In this document: positions 56,001-64,000 of the stretch, piece by piece
Position numbering within the stretch: position 1 is the first letter of the stretch
How the letters are laid out: the number at the start of each line of letters is the position of its first letter
NCBI GenBank assembly: GCA_013215385.1
Contig: JABSOY010000005.1
Location: 1-64,000, forward strand
From: Colwellia sp.
GTDB taxonomy: Bacteria; Pseudomonadota; Gammaproteobacteria; Enterobacterales; Alteromonadaceae
Reading direction: 5' to 3'
DNA length: 64,000 nt
The notes under the pieces: model-generated
What the model was told of the DNA's origin: nothing
Seen by the model: the letters and a program-made list of their open reading frames with translations, nothing else
The model's database searches: none
Position numbers and translations under genes: made by a program

Positions 56001-56594
56001 TTACTTCTTTCCTGAAAAGCCATCGATAAAGTTTTTAAGTAGCATTGACCCTTGCTCAGTTAAAATAGATTCAGGATGAAATTGTACGCTGACAATAGGG
56101 AGTGTTTTATGTGCTAGCGCCATAATTTCATCTTGATTGCCATTTTCATCCTCACTCCAAGCGGTAACAGTTAGGCTGTCTGGTAAGGTATCTTTATTGA
56201 CAATTAATGAATGATAGCGAGTAACGGTTAAAGGCATTTTTAACTGTTGGAATAACCCCTTTCTTTCATGAGCTATTTTACTGGTTTTTCCGTGCATTAC
56301 CTTACGTGCTTTTTCAACGATTGCACCGTAATGTTGGGCAATACATTGATGACCTAAGCACACCCCTAATATTGGTATTTTTCCGGCAAATTTATCTATG
56401 ATGGCTAATGACAAACCTGCTTCATCAGGCGAACAAGGGCCAGGTGAAATAACAATATACTCAGGTGACATTTCAGTAATATCGGCTATTGTTATTTTAT
56501 CATTACGCTCGACGGTGACTTCTTGCCCTAGTGCACGAAAATAATGTACCAAATTAAAGGTAAAAGAGTCGTAATTGTCGATCATCAATAACAA
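56001..56594 (-). CDS. pabA: Aminodeoxychorismate/anthranilate synthase glutaminase subunit
   Basis: A 197-residue class I glutamine amidotransferase. The opening is [19 protein letters not shown]. The nucleophile is C79 in LGVCLGHQC, and the catalytic H/E are in VQFHPES (about 171-177). It provides ammonia to PabB or TrpE. Location by the ast genes, not in a trp operon, suggests the folate (pabA) role, a linkage common in this order. Confidence 0.92.
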   Translation of the reverse strand: MLLMIDNYDSFTFNLVHYFRALGQEVTVERNDKITIADITEMSPEYIVISPGPCSPDEAGLSLAIIDKFAGKIPILGVCLGHQCIAQHYGAIVEKARKVMHGKTSKIAHERKGLFQQLKMPLTVTRYHSLIVNKDTLPDSLTVTAWSEDENGNQDEIMALAHKTLPIVSVQFHPESILTEQGSMLLKNFIDGFSGKK

Positions 56595-56770
56595 AGTAGT
56601 GCCTTAGCTGAAAACTCAAACGCGGCTATTCTAATCGCTCAGCTATGACAATTCATTACTTTTTTATGACTTGATGCTTGTCTATTGATTTTATTGGTTT
56701 TCTAGTTAGACAGGCAATAATAATAAGCCGTACTTTTTATCTTTATGTTCAATAACTCCACGTGATCGTG

Positions 56771-56997
56771 ACATTGCCTACATGGATGGTGTACTTATGA
56801 TTTGTCTGGCGCAAAAATGACGCACAAGGATGTGCTAATGCCGCGAAGGTAGGATACCTAAGAGCGGCTGTATGACCGTTCATGACGTGCAAGGATGCAC
56901 AAATGCCTTGAAAGACAGGATGTCTGAGAAAGGCCTGTACATATGAGGCTGATACTTGTGTAACAGCCACAAAGTCATACCGGGGGTATAAGGAGGA
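56771..56997 (+). ncRNA. Array of GGA-loop hairpins (candidate structured RNA or dispersed repeat)
   Basis: Two tandem 65-bp units (starting 56817 and 56882) fold the same way. Unit A: GCACA-AGGA-TGTGC (56822-56835) and GCCGC..AGGTA-GGA-TACCT..GCGGC (56840-56868). Unit B: GTGCA-AGGA-TGCAC (56887-56900) and GCCTT..AGACA-GGA-TGTCT..AAGGC (56905-56934). Every stem differs between the units by paired changes, while the AGGA/GGA loops stay the same. A further hairpin TACA-TGGATGG-TGTA lies at 56779-56793 and AGGAGGA follows at 56991. GGA in loops is the CsrA/RsmA-binding pattern of CsrB-type RNAs. Similar hairpin arrays also occur as dispersed repeats in this order. Confidence 0.5.
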
Positions 56998-57006
56998 TTT
57001 AAAAAT

Positions 57007-58245
57007 TTAGAACTTAGTCGCAACTTGTAGCCATAATTTACTGGTGTCAGTGCTTAAATTGTCTGAACTGAACTTTGCAAATTTAACCAGCAAGTTGTAA
57101 TTATTTTTAAATTTGTATGCCGCGACTAAATCTAATTCTGTACCGTAATCAATGTTACCTTCATTTGAAGCAAGGTCATGGAAGGTAGCCGCTAATTTAA
57201 CCCCACCCAATTTAGTTTTTACAGTAAAGTAGGCATCTTCAACACCATTTTTCATGCCTGTACTGCTGCCAGTGCCTAAGAATTTGTCAGCAAAACCTTG
57301 GAATTTATGTAACGTTGCGAAAGGTGTGTTAAATGCAGCTCTTCCATCATCACTGCCTAAAACTTCTAAGCCAGCTAAAACAGTAACCTTACCTAATTTA
57401 GTGCCTATTTCAGCATGGTAATAACTCGCATCGTAACTAACTGCATTGTCGCCAGCATCACTTTGTGTTGCCGCGCTTAAGTTAACGTTTATTGTACCGA
57501 ACTTACCATGGTAAAGTACGCCGTAAGTATTTGAAGACATTGCATGTGCGCTATCAAAATCTAAAACATAAGCAAAAGCTGAAACTTTGTGAGCTTTATT
57601 CATTTTAAAAGCAGCATTAGCGAAATGAAAGGCGCCGGAAAGATCGTCACCTTTCTTATCATCAGCAAAAATACGATTTGCGTTATGGATATAGCTGTAA
57701 TCAAAAGATAATGCATCGCTTGCTGCATATTGAATACGGTATCCATCATAAGTCTGTTCGTTTTGACGCCAGCCTACACCACCAATAAAACGCTGATTAT
57801 TATGTAAAATGCGTTGGCGACCCGCAGTCACTTTTACTTTGTCAGTCTTGTATTGTAAATATGCTTGGTTAACATCGGTGATTTCAGCATCAGCAACAAC
57901 CGAATCAGTGCCTGAATAATCAAAGGTTAGATCATTATAGTCATCAACAATTGCCGTAACGTTGTCAACTTCTAAGCCTAAAGACCAATTTTTATAAGCA
58001 CCAGTTTTAATCGTTATCCGTGATTTTAACGTTAATGCGGTAGCATCTTTATCTGGTGCGCCATTTGCGCCGTTTTCTTCAACCCCTTCGTAACGAGCAC
58101 GAAAGCTAACCTTTACTTTGCTGTCGGCTAGTGATTTTTTTACGCCTGAATTGAATGATGCATCGTCTGCCATAACAAAAGGAGCAGAGAAAACAGAGGC
58201 CGCAATTAAAGCGAGTGGTAATTTTGTTTTAGTAAGTTTCATCAT
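57007..58245 (-). CDS. Outer-membrane porin (alginate-export-like barrel)
   Basis: A 412-residue outer-membrane protein with a signal peptide (about 1-27, SAPFVMADD) and a predicted 16-18-strand barrel ending LWLQVATKF (terminal F). The GRQRILHNNQRFIGGVGWRQ region (about 143-162) resembles Alginate_exp-type porins. The substrate is not known. Two FNR-like boxes lie about 170 and 210 bp upstream, pointing to oxygen-dependent control. Either of the two first ATGs may be used. Confidence 0.85.
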   Translation of the reverse strand: MMKLTKTKLPLALIAASVFSAPFVMADDASFNSGVKKSLADSKVKVSFRARYEGVEENGANGAPDKDATALTLKSRITIKTGAYKNWSLGLEVDNVTAIVDDYNDLTFDYSGTDSVVADAEITDVNQAYLQYKTDKVKVTAGRQRILHNNQRFIGGVGWRQNEQTYDGYRIQYAASDALSFDYSYIHNANRIFADDKKGDDLSGAFHFANAAFKMNKAHKVSAFAYVLDFDSAHAMSSNTYGVLYHGKFGTINVNLSAATQSDAGDNAVSYDASYYHAEIGTKLGKVTVLAGLEVLGSDDGRAAFNTPFATLHKFQGFADKFLGTGSSTGMKNGVEDAYFTVKTKLGGVKLAATFHDLASNEGNIDYGTELDLVAAYKFKNNYNLLVKFAKFSSDNLSTDTSKLWLQVATKF

Positions 58246-58413
58246 TTATATCCTATGTATTTCATGTGTTATTTGGTTGGCACTGCTAGGTTATTAAACA
58301 ACTCGTCGAGTTTAAGATTTAGAGCTTCAGCTCTTTATACCGTCTTCTAAACAGTGCTTATTTATCTAAAATAATTTATGAACTGATTCTGTCACTTTAG
58401 CGATAGGCAGAAG

Positions 58414-58466
58414 TTGATTTACATCAAGTTGCTAATTTTTGTAACTCGACAGTTAATTTATATCAA
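58414..58466. promoter_or_regulatory. Two FNR/EtrA-type binding sites upstream of the porin
   Basis: TTGATTTACATCAA (58414-58427) is a perfect match to TTGAT-N4-ATCAA. TTAATTTATATCAA (58453-58466) matches with one change. The centres are 39 bp apart. They lie upstream of the porin on the minus strand. Confidence 0.55.
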
Positions 58467-58712
58467 AGTATAGAGTGTCGGCTCAATTTGTGAACATATG
58501 GAAATGAAATAATAGGAGGAAAAGTTAAGAAATTAAAATGGATTAGTAAATTTATTGATTGGGTTATTCATTTGCTAAAATAATTTGACCTGTACATTCT
58601 CTTTTCGTTTTTTGATAGCCGAACACCGTCCATATCGAAAAGGAATGATCTCGGAGACTGTGCAAAATATTGTAATCTGAGGTTAGCGATAAAATTTAAT
58701 TTAGATGATTTT

Positions 58713-58762
58713 CTCCCTATCTATAGCTTCATATTCGTAGGATAAAGCTATTAGATAGGGAG
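58713..58762. repeat. Long hairpin in the porin/MOSC intergenic region
   Basis: ctccctatctatagctt (58713-58729) pairs with aagctattagatagggag (58745-58762) with one bulge. It lies between the porin promoter and the end of the MOSC gene, and could be its terminator or a small mobile repeat. No gene was found in 58467-58858. Confidence 0.45.
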
Positions 58763-58858
58763 TAATCTGACGGAAAGATTTTACAGCTAAAAGATCGTTT
58801 CACATGTGCTTAAATTAATTTTTTTTCAACGTGGGTAAATGATATTAGTTTATTAGAG

Positions 58859-60037
58859 CTACCTTTTAGCTAAAACGAGGTCTGATTGAGGCACTGCACT
58901 ACAAGCTAAAACAAAGCCTTGTTCTTTTTCTTCATCACTTAATCCGTCACTCGCTAGTTGTTTTACTTCACCACTTTTTAGTTTGATTTTACAACGACCA
59001 CACATACCACCTCGACATGAATAAGGTAACAACATACCTGCTGCTTCTCCTTGCTCTAAAATTGTGTCTTTGGTGTTACCGAGAACGTTTTTGTTCCATG
59101 AATCAAAACGTAAATTAACTTTTCCTCTTGGTACCTTTTTTAGCTCTTTGCTTGTTGTTACGTGAGGGGATAATTTTTTATTAACAGGTTTTTTCGCTGA
59201 TTTTGGCACAAATATCGGCGCAGCCTGTTTTTTTAGCAGCATTATTTTATCGCCTTGCTTAATGCTGCCTTGATTAAGGGCAATTAAGTTTTGTCCAAAC
59301 ATGACATTGCCACTGGCAACTTGTCGGTAAGTTGCTAATGTGTTCAGTGGTTCTTGTTGAGGGTGTTTTTCTGCACTTGTCGGATCCACAGTGGTAAAAA
59401 TACAGCGAGAACAAGGTTTAGACACTTCAAACTCAACTTCGCCAATACGAAGATGTTTCCAAGTATCTTCGGCAAAAGCATCACAACTATTCACCACAAG
59501 ATTAGGACGAAACTGTGCCATGCTAATTTGTTGTGGTGATTGACCCGGCATTTTATCGTTTAAATCATCAAGAGATGCTTGAGATATAAGTAATAATGGA
59601 TAACCATCGGCAAAAGCAATTTCTTTATGGCTATTACTAACATAACGTTGAGAGTCTTCACCAAAATAAACTAGCTGGCAAGGTTTCTTTAAATATTGGC
59701 TAAACCATAAGTCGTAATTTTTGTGCCCGTACTGGGCTTGAATATCATCATTCCAAACGGTAATTTTTTGATAGTCATTTGATAATTCTCGATAGTTTAT
59801 GACCAACGCAGGCATATCGGGTGCTGTTAATATTAAACCATACTCGGTCAAATTAACGCGAATAAGACAAAGAGTCGGCTCGGTACGCGCAGTAATAAAC
59901 TGACCGTTCAGGTCTGACACGACAAAGCGCCTGTCAAAGCTTAAACCCAATTCATCAACCCAGCTATTTGATAATGAAATACCCGCGGTCGATTTTATTG
60001 GATAAATATGGAGTGATTGTAAAAGAGGAGATAGCAC
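58859..60037 (-). CDS. MOSC domain and 2Fe-2S ferredoxin fusion protein (YcbX-like)
   Basis: A 392-residue protein. The N-terminal MOSC_N and MOSC domains (about 1-265) carry the molybdenum-cofactor cysteine region SKPCSRCIFTTVDP (about 205-218). The C-terminal ferredoxin (about 310-392) has C341-x4-C346-x2-C349-x29-C379, the plant-type 2Fe-2S pattern. E. coli YcbX has this design and reduces N-hydroxylated bases. The GTG at 60037 is chosen because AAGGA lies 8 bp upstream. A longer in-frame ATG at 60079 lies inside the MITE and is unlikely. Confidence 0.9.
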   Translation of the reverse strand: MLSPLLQSLHIYPIKSTAGISLSNSWVDELGLSFDRRFVVSDLNGQFITARTEPTLCLIRVNLTEYGLILTAPDMPALVINYRELSNDYQKITVWNDDIQAQYGHKNYDLWFSQYLKKPCQLVYFGEDSQRYVSNSHKEIAFADGYPLLLISQASLDDLNDKMPGQSPQQISMAQFRPNLVVNSCDAFAEDTWKHLRIGEVEFEVSKPCSRCIFTTVDPTSAEKHPQQEPLNTLATYRQVASGNVMFGQNLIALNQGSIKQGDKIMLLKKQAAPIFVPKSAKKPVNKKLSPHVTTSKELKKVPRGKVNLRFDSWNKNVLGNTKDTILEQGEAAGMLLPYSCRGGMCGRCKIKLKSGEVKQLASDGLSDEEKEQGFVLACSAVPQSDLVLAKR

Positions 60038-60060
60038 TTTATTTTCCTTATATTCCTGTA

Positions 60061-60374
60061 TATACCCGTTCCACCTCAAGATGCAGTTTCAGAACTAAGC
60101 TAGGAAATCAGATCAAGGCGGACTATGAAGATAATGGTTATTCTCGATAATTGCTCCTGCATTATCCTAATGTCCTACATCCATGTAGGAACCTTATCAA
60201 GTAGTGCAACGCAGGGCTGTTTTTCTAGCTTAGCTCCCTACGGGCAAGCCGATAAAGGGTCATCTCCAGCGTTATTGATTTCGATAATAGAATAACTATA
60301 CTCTTCAATCAAGGCCTTGTAGCTAACCCTTTCTCGACTTGCTGAAATCTGCATCTTGAAGTGGAGCGGGTATA
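60061..60374. mobile_element. MITE-like palindromic element
   Basis: The ends are inverted repeats of 32-33 bp: left 60061-60092 (tatacccgttccacctcaag, then atgcagtttcag) and right 60342-60374, with two mismatches and one extra base. Internal complementary pairs include CTAAGCTAG (60095-60103) and CTAGCTTAG (60225-60233). A perfect palindrome CCTACAT-cc-ATGTAGG sits at 60174-60189. No ORF is present inside that spans it. The element ends 24 bp before the GTG of the MOSC gene. It is the look of a nonautonomous mobile repeat. Confidence 0.75.
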
Positions 60375-60524
60375 CATTTTAATAGTTACTAAATAAGCAA
60401 GGCATTGCAATGCCTTTTTTCATTGTGATCAGGTATATTACTTGCCATCAACGTTATCTTATTTCTATCTATCATTACTTGTCGTGGCTAACACTTTAGC
60501 GGCAAAGTATTAAGCGGACATTAC

Positions 60525-61925
60525 ATGCATATTCATATTTTAGGTATTTGTGGCACATTTATGGGCGGAATTGCGGCTATCGCCAAACAACTGGGCCACC
60601 GTGTTTCAGGTTGCGATGCTAATGTTTATCCGCCCATGAGCACGCAACTTGAACAGTTAGGCATTGAATTAAAACAAGGTTATTTAACTGAACATTTAAA
60701 AGACGAGCCAGATTTAGTGATTGTTGGCAATGCTATGTCACGGGGTAATGTTATGGTCGAGTACATACTTGACAGAAATATTGCTTACACCTCGGGCCCG
60801 CAATGGTTATTAGAGAATGTCTTAAAAGACCGCTGGGTCGTTGCTATTTCAGGCACGCATGGTAAAACCACGACCAGCTCTATGGTGGCGTGGATTTTAG
60901 AATATGCACATATGAAACCCGGGTTTTTAATTGGCGGTGTACCGCAGAATTTTGATTGTTCTGCTCGTTTAGGTGATGCGCCTTTCTTTGTCATTGAAGC
61001 GGACGAATACGATACCGCTTTTTTCGATAAGCGTTCTAAGTTTGTTCATTATCGTCCGCGCACCTTAGTGATTAATAATATGGAATTTGATCACGCTGAT
61101 ATTTTTGACGATTTGTCAGACATTCAGCGCCAGTTTCATCATCTTATTCGTATGGTGCCTAGTAACGGCTTAGTGTTGTCGCCGAAAAACGAAGCTGCTA
61201 TTACTGAAACGTTAGCGCAAGGTTGTTGGACACCGACCGAGTTTAGTGTCGACAATGAAAGTAAAAAAGAAGGCTGGCATGCTGAAAAGCTGATTGCAGA
61301 CGGTAGCGAATTTATTGTCCGTTTTAAAGATGAAATACAAGGCTCGGTAAAATGGAATTTAATTGGCGACTTTAATATCGACAATGGTTTAATGGCTATT
61401 GCGGCGGCTCGTCATGCAGGGGTACCTAGCGCTGTTGCTATTGACGCACTGGCTGAATTTATAAATACCAAACGACGTTTAGAGCTACGTGGTGAAGTTA
61501 ATCATGTGCGTGTTTTTGACGACTTTGCTCATCATCCTACGGCTATTACTAAAACGTTGGCCGGCGTGCGAGCTAATGTTGATATTGCTAGTGTTCAAGA
61601 TAATAAAAAGCGTCGGGTTATTGCGGTTTTAGAGCCAAGATCAAATACCATGAAATCCGGCGTTCATAAAGACACACTCGCCACTTCATTATCACAAGCC
61701 GATGTGGTGTATTTGTTTCAAGGTGAACAAGTAAAATGGTCAGTTGAAACGCTTATTCAAGATTGCCAGCAACCTTGTATTGTAGAAACAAATATTGATG
61801 CTTTAGTGGCGAACATTACTGAAAATTCTCAAGCGGGCGATACTATTGTCGTGATGAGTAATGGTGATTTTGGTAATATTCATGACAAGTTATTAGCTGA
61901 ACTTAACAATAGGAAAGAGTCATGA
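60525..61925 (+). CDS. mpl: UDP-MurNAc:L-alanyl-gamma-D-glutamyl-mDAP ligase
   Basis: A 466-residue Mur ligase of peptidoglycan recycling. It starts [20 protein letters not shown] (nucleotide-binding). The ATP P-loop is [11 protein letters not shown] (about 108-118), then [11 protein letters not shown] (about 158-168). The late [25 protein letters not shown] region (about 323-347) has the Mpl signature. It joins recycled tripeptide to UDP-MurNAc. It overlaps ubiX by four bases. Confidence 0.95.
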   Translation: MHIHILGICGTFMGGIAAIAKQLGHRVSGCDANVYPPMSTQLEQLGIELKQGYLTEHLKDEPDLVIVGNAMSRGNVMVEYILDRNIAYTSGPQWLLENVLKDRWVVAISGTHGKTTTSSMVAWILEYAHMKPGFLIGGVPQNFDCSARLGDAPFFVIEADEYDTAFFDKRSKFVHYRPRTLVINNMEFDHADIFDDLSDIQRQFHHLIRMVPSNGLVLSPKNEAAITETLAQGCWTPTEFSVDNESKKEGWHAEKLIADGSEFIVRFKDEIQGSVKWNLIGDFNIDNGLMAIAAARHAGVPSAVAIDALAEFINTKRRLELRGEVNHVRVFDDFAHHPTAITKTLAGVRANVDIASVQDNKKRRVIAVLEPRSNTMKSGVHKDTLATSLSQADVVYLFQGEQVKWSVETLIQDCQQPCIVETNIDALVANITENSQAGDTIVVMSNGDFGNIHDKLLAELNNRKES

Positions 61926-62539
61926 GCGAGTTTAAAGAAAAAATTACCGTGGCAATTACTGGGGCATCAGGCTCCGCTTATGCTTTACGTTTAATAGAAT
62001 GCTTAGTAGCAGCAAATTTTCAAATTTATGTCTTATGTTCAAGTGCAGCACGCATTGTTTTTGACACTGAAGTTGGTTTAAAGCTACCTGCATCACCCGA
62101 TGCGGCCACTAAATTTCTCAGCGAAAAGTTTCAAGCCAAAGTATCACAAATTACCGTTTTTGGTAAAGAGCAATGGTTCTCACCGGTAGCGTCAGGCTCT
62201 GCCGCACCGAAAAAAATGATTGTTTGTCCATGTTCTACAGGAACATTAGCTGCCATTAGCCAGGGCATGAGCGACAACTTAATTGAACGTGCTGCCGATG
62301 TGGTGATTAAAGAGCGTGGTCAGTTGATAATGGTCGTACGAGAAACACCATTTTCTACTATTCATTTACAAAATATGCTGACTCTGTCACAAATGGGTGT
62401 CACGGTAATGCCGGCAGCACCGGGTTTTTACCATCAACCAACATCGATTAATGACTTAATCGATTTTATGGTTGGCAGAATGTTGGATCATTTAGGTATC
62501 GAACAATCCATCATGCCGCGCTGGGGTTACCAAATTTAA
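61922..62539 (+). CDS. ubiX: Flavin prenyltransferase UbiX
   Basis: A 205-residue protein that makes prenyl-FMN for the decarboxylase UbiD in ubiquinone biosynthesis. It has the flavin motif [15 protein letters not shown] (about 13-27), [21 protein letters not shown] (residues about 88-108) and [15 protein letters not shown] (about 138-152). The overlap ATGA with mpl suggests co-translation, a linkage common in this order. Confidence 0.95.
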   Translation: MSEFKEKITVAITGASGSAYALRLIECLVAANFQIYVLCSSAARIVFDTEVGLKLPASPDAATKFLSEKFQAKVSQITVFGKEQWFSPVASGSAAPKKMIVCPCSTGTLAAISQGMSDNLIERAADVVIKERGQLIMVVRETPFSTIHLQNMLTLSQMGVTVMPAAPGFYHQPTSINDLIDFMVGRMLDHLGIEQSIMPRWGYQI

Positions 62540-62724
62540 TGATCTTGCTTTGCTAAGACGCTTTTACTTTCAATTTTGCAGTTTGGGTCTATTTCTTTAC
62601 GCTGAATGTCACAGGGAGCTTGTTGAGGTTGAATAATCACCTTTTGTCGGCCATTGCTTAACGATAGCGAGCTACAAGAAAATGTAGCTAGGGCAATTGT
62701 GAATAACATGACGTTTTTAAGCAT
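62536..62724 (-). CDS. Small lipoprotein, 62 residues
   Basis: A short protein with a lipoprotein signal (LATFSC17SS). The rest is polar with cysteines at about 38 and 49, which could form a disulfide. It overlaps the ubiX stop by four bases on the other strand. The family is not recognised. The lipobox and its intact frame support it as a real gene. Confidence 0.55.
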   Translation of the reverse strand: MLKNVMLFTIALATFSCSSLSLSNGRQKVIIQPQQAPCDIQRKEIDPNCKIESKSVLAKQDH

Positions 62725-63018
62725 TTCTATTAGTAATCCGCTATTGAGCTCTTAGTATTATTATAGGAGAAATCTTCGTGACGTTTTATTTAATAGAAGC
62801 ATTATTTCCCATTATAGTCATATTATTTAGCCCAGATAACTGATAATCAAGCTAAGTTATAATGATTGTTTTGATATTGAGGCCATCATTTAATGTACTT
62901 TTATGATCAGTTTTATATAGTATAAACAATAGGTAAGTACTTCAGTTTGAAAAACTATCTAGGCACTAATTCAACTTTTGATTAAACTAAAAGAACTTAA
63001 AATTTAAAGTATGTTGTT

Positions 63019-63217
63019 ATGGAAAAACATCAAAAATTATTAATTGTTCTAAGAAAAGTGATTAGGGCGCTAGGTTTACATTCAAAGCACCTCAGTCCAG
63101 CGTCTCGCGAGAATGATGGATGCTAATGAAATTGATGCCGCACCATTATTAGAACTCAATACAATGAGCGGCAGCAGTATCAGTAATACCAATAAAACTG
63201 ACGCCCCTAAAAATTAA
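63019..63217 (+). pseudogene. Decayed MarR-family regulator
   Basis: A frame from ATG 63019 reads MEKHQKLLIVLRKVIRALGL, then HSKHLS, matching the N-terminal helix of MarR regulators. It stops at 63124. An overlapping frame (63116-63217) reads MDANEIDAAPLLELNTMSGS, matching the C-terminal tail of the same family. The DNA-binding winged helix between them is missing. So an internal deletion of about 300 bp has removed the core. The upstream 62725-63018 shows no other gene. Confidence 0.5.
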
Positions 63218-64000
63218 CGTAATAAGTGTAAAAAGTGTAGATGTTTGTGGTATTGATCAATAATATTATTGATCACTGCCGTTTTTGACCAACCCATAAT
63301 GTCATAATCTTGACCCCCTTCAAGCAAATGAACTTCTGCTCGATAGTAACTTTGTGCATCTTCATCGTCTTCATTGACAAAGTCAGGTTGTGAGTACTTT
63401 CGAGCGAGAACCCGATAGACAAACGCTTGTTCTTCACCGTGTTTAACAATAAAACTCAGACCATCTTGATGTGATATATCAACCTTGATTTGGTTTTTTT
63501 CTAGCTCTTTTGCCACAAGATCAAATGCGGGTACTACTGTCTGATTGATGAATTTAGTCACATTCCCTTTGTTCGGAAAATCAACCACACTCTTCAATCG
63601 CATTTGCCAACTATCATTATTCTCATTACTTGCATGAGGTATAGCTGTTATTAGTTGGCTATCCTGTTTAAAAGCTTCAACCCTTAACGATTTTATTAAA
63701 CCAACCATAGCGAGTAATAATACGATAGTAAAAGGCAATGCACTCGCAATTGTCATGGTTTGCAGTGCATTAAGGCCACCTGCCAGTAATAATATCGCTG
63801 CAACAATACCAATACCTATTGCCCAATAAATACGTTGCCATAGCGGAGTATCATTCTCGCCGTGTGAACAGAGCATGTCCACCACCATAGCGCCAGAATC
63901 ACATGAGGTGACAAAAAATATCACGATCATTAACACGCTAAAAAATGAAAGCACTTCAGTCATCGGGAAATTATCAAAGAAAACAAATAATGCGACAGAT
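63214..64000 (-). CDS. BCCT-family transporter, C-terminal part
   Basis: The frame is open to the window edge, so only the last part (about 262 residues) is seen. It has the transmembrane segments FFSVLMIVIFFVTSCDSGAM (the conserved BCCT motif, with DSG) and WAIGIGIVAAILLLAGGLNA, then a long soluble tail of about 145 residues. That tail, with DYDIMGWSKTAVIND-type text near the end, is like the regulatory tail of BetT-type choline carriers. It would take up choline, betaine or carnitine. The substrate is undetermined. Confidence 0.88.
   Translation of the reverse strand, partial: SVALFVFFDNFPMTEVLSFFSVLMIVIFFVTSCDSGAMVVDMLCSHGENDTPLWQRIYWAIGIGIVAAILLLAGGLNALQTMTIASALPFTIVLLLAMVGLIKSLRVEAFKQDSQLITAIPHASNENNDSWQMRLKSVVDFPNKGNVTKFINQTVVPAFDLVAKELEKNQIKVDISHQDGLSFIVKHGEEQAFVYRVLARKYSQPDFVNEDDEDAQSYYRAEVHLLEGGQDYDIMGWSKTAVINNIIDQYHKHLHFLHLLR

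Noticed and set aside
56749-56970. Minus-strand open frame of 73 residues
   Set aside because: It is an artefact of the GGA-loop hairpin array; the changes between units keep base pairing, not protein.
58655-58675. ggagactgtgcaaaat, like the tip of an IS256-type element
   Set aside because: No matching inverted end or transposase fragment nearby.

Overview
The window is AT-rich chromosomal DNA of a marine gammaproteobacterium of the order Alteromonadales, most like Colwellia, Thalassotalea or their relatives. This is inferred from gene content and order: a full gspC-N operon followed by yrfG-nudE-cysQ, the yheU/yheT/yheS/yheV/slyX/fkpA neighbourhood, an ast (arginine succinyltransferase) locus with a DUF1338 gene and pabA, mpl-ubiX, and DUF3802, DUF3718 and DUF2333 families. 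No rRNA, tRNA or CRISPR array was recognised.

Left part (1 to about 8030) is accessory DNA. It holds an IS110/IS1111-type element cut by the window edge, a small secreted-protein gene flanked by attC-like core sites (a remnant integron cassette), an intact IS3-family element, a truncated coding fragment followed by a second attC-like stem, two copies of a tiny gene (one frameshifted), an orphan 205-residue protein, and a DUF262/ParB-fold plus HNH nuclease gene that looks like a defence gene. A tyrosine recombinase reads away from the 5' end of dusA. This is the arrangement of dusA-associated genomic islands, so the right end of an island is inferred to lie at dusA and its left end outside the window.

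Central core (8000 to 42000): dusA, two small membrane/secreted proteins behind a Fur-like site, a 3-mercaptopyruvate sulfurtransferase, a compact phage-shock (psp) operon with a sigma-54-like promoter, a crotonase, a periplasmic copper chaperone with DUF2333 and beta-barrel neighbours, hslR-hslO, the whole type II secretion operon gspCDEFGHIJKLMN, nudE and cysQ, a YceI protein, yheT-yheU, an orphan minimal flagellin-like gene, a Sel1-repeat protein, the ABC-F ATPase yheS, yheV, slyX, a WD40 lipoprotein, fkpA and a DUF6351 gene.

Right part (42000 to 64000): an FAD-dependent oxidoreductase, a decayed diguanylate cyclase, DUF3802, a large TonB-dependent receptor preceded by tandem heptamer and 16-mer repeats, DUF3718, DUF1338, astD-astA-astC, an HDOD protein, pabA, a block of covarying GGA-loop hairpins, a porin with two FNR-type boxes upstream, a MOSC-ferredoxin protein whose upstream region is occupied by a palindromic MITE-like element, mpl-ubiX, a small lipoprotein, a decayed MarR regulator and the C-terminal part of a BCCT transporter.

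The most interesting items are the GGA-loop hairpin array (56771-56997), the integron-cassette remnant with an IS1111-type end abutting an attC core, the DUF262-HNH gene at the island end, the MITE at 60061-60374 and the repeat tract before the TonB receptor. All functional statements rest on reading the sequence and family knowledge; no searches were run.
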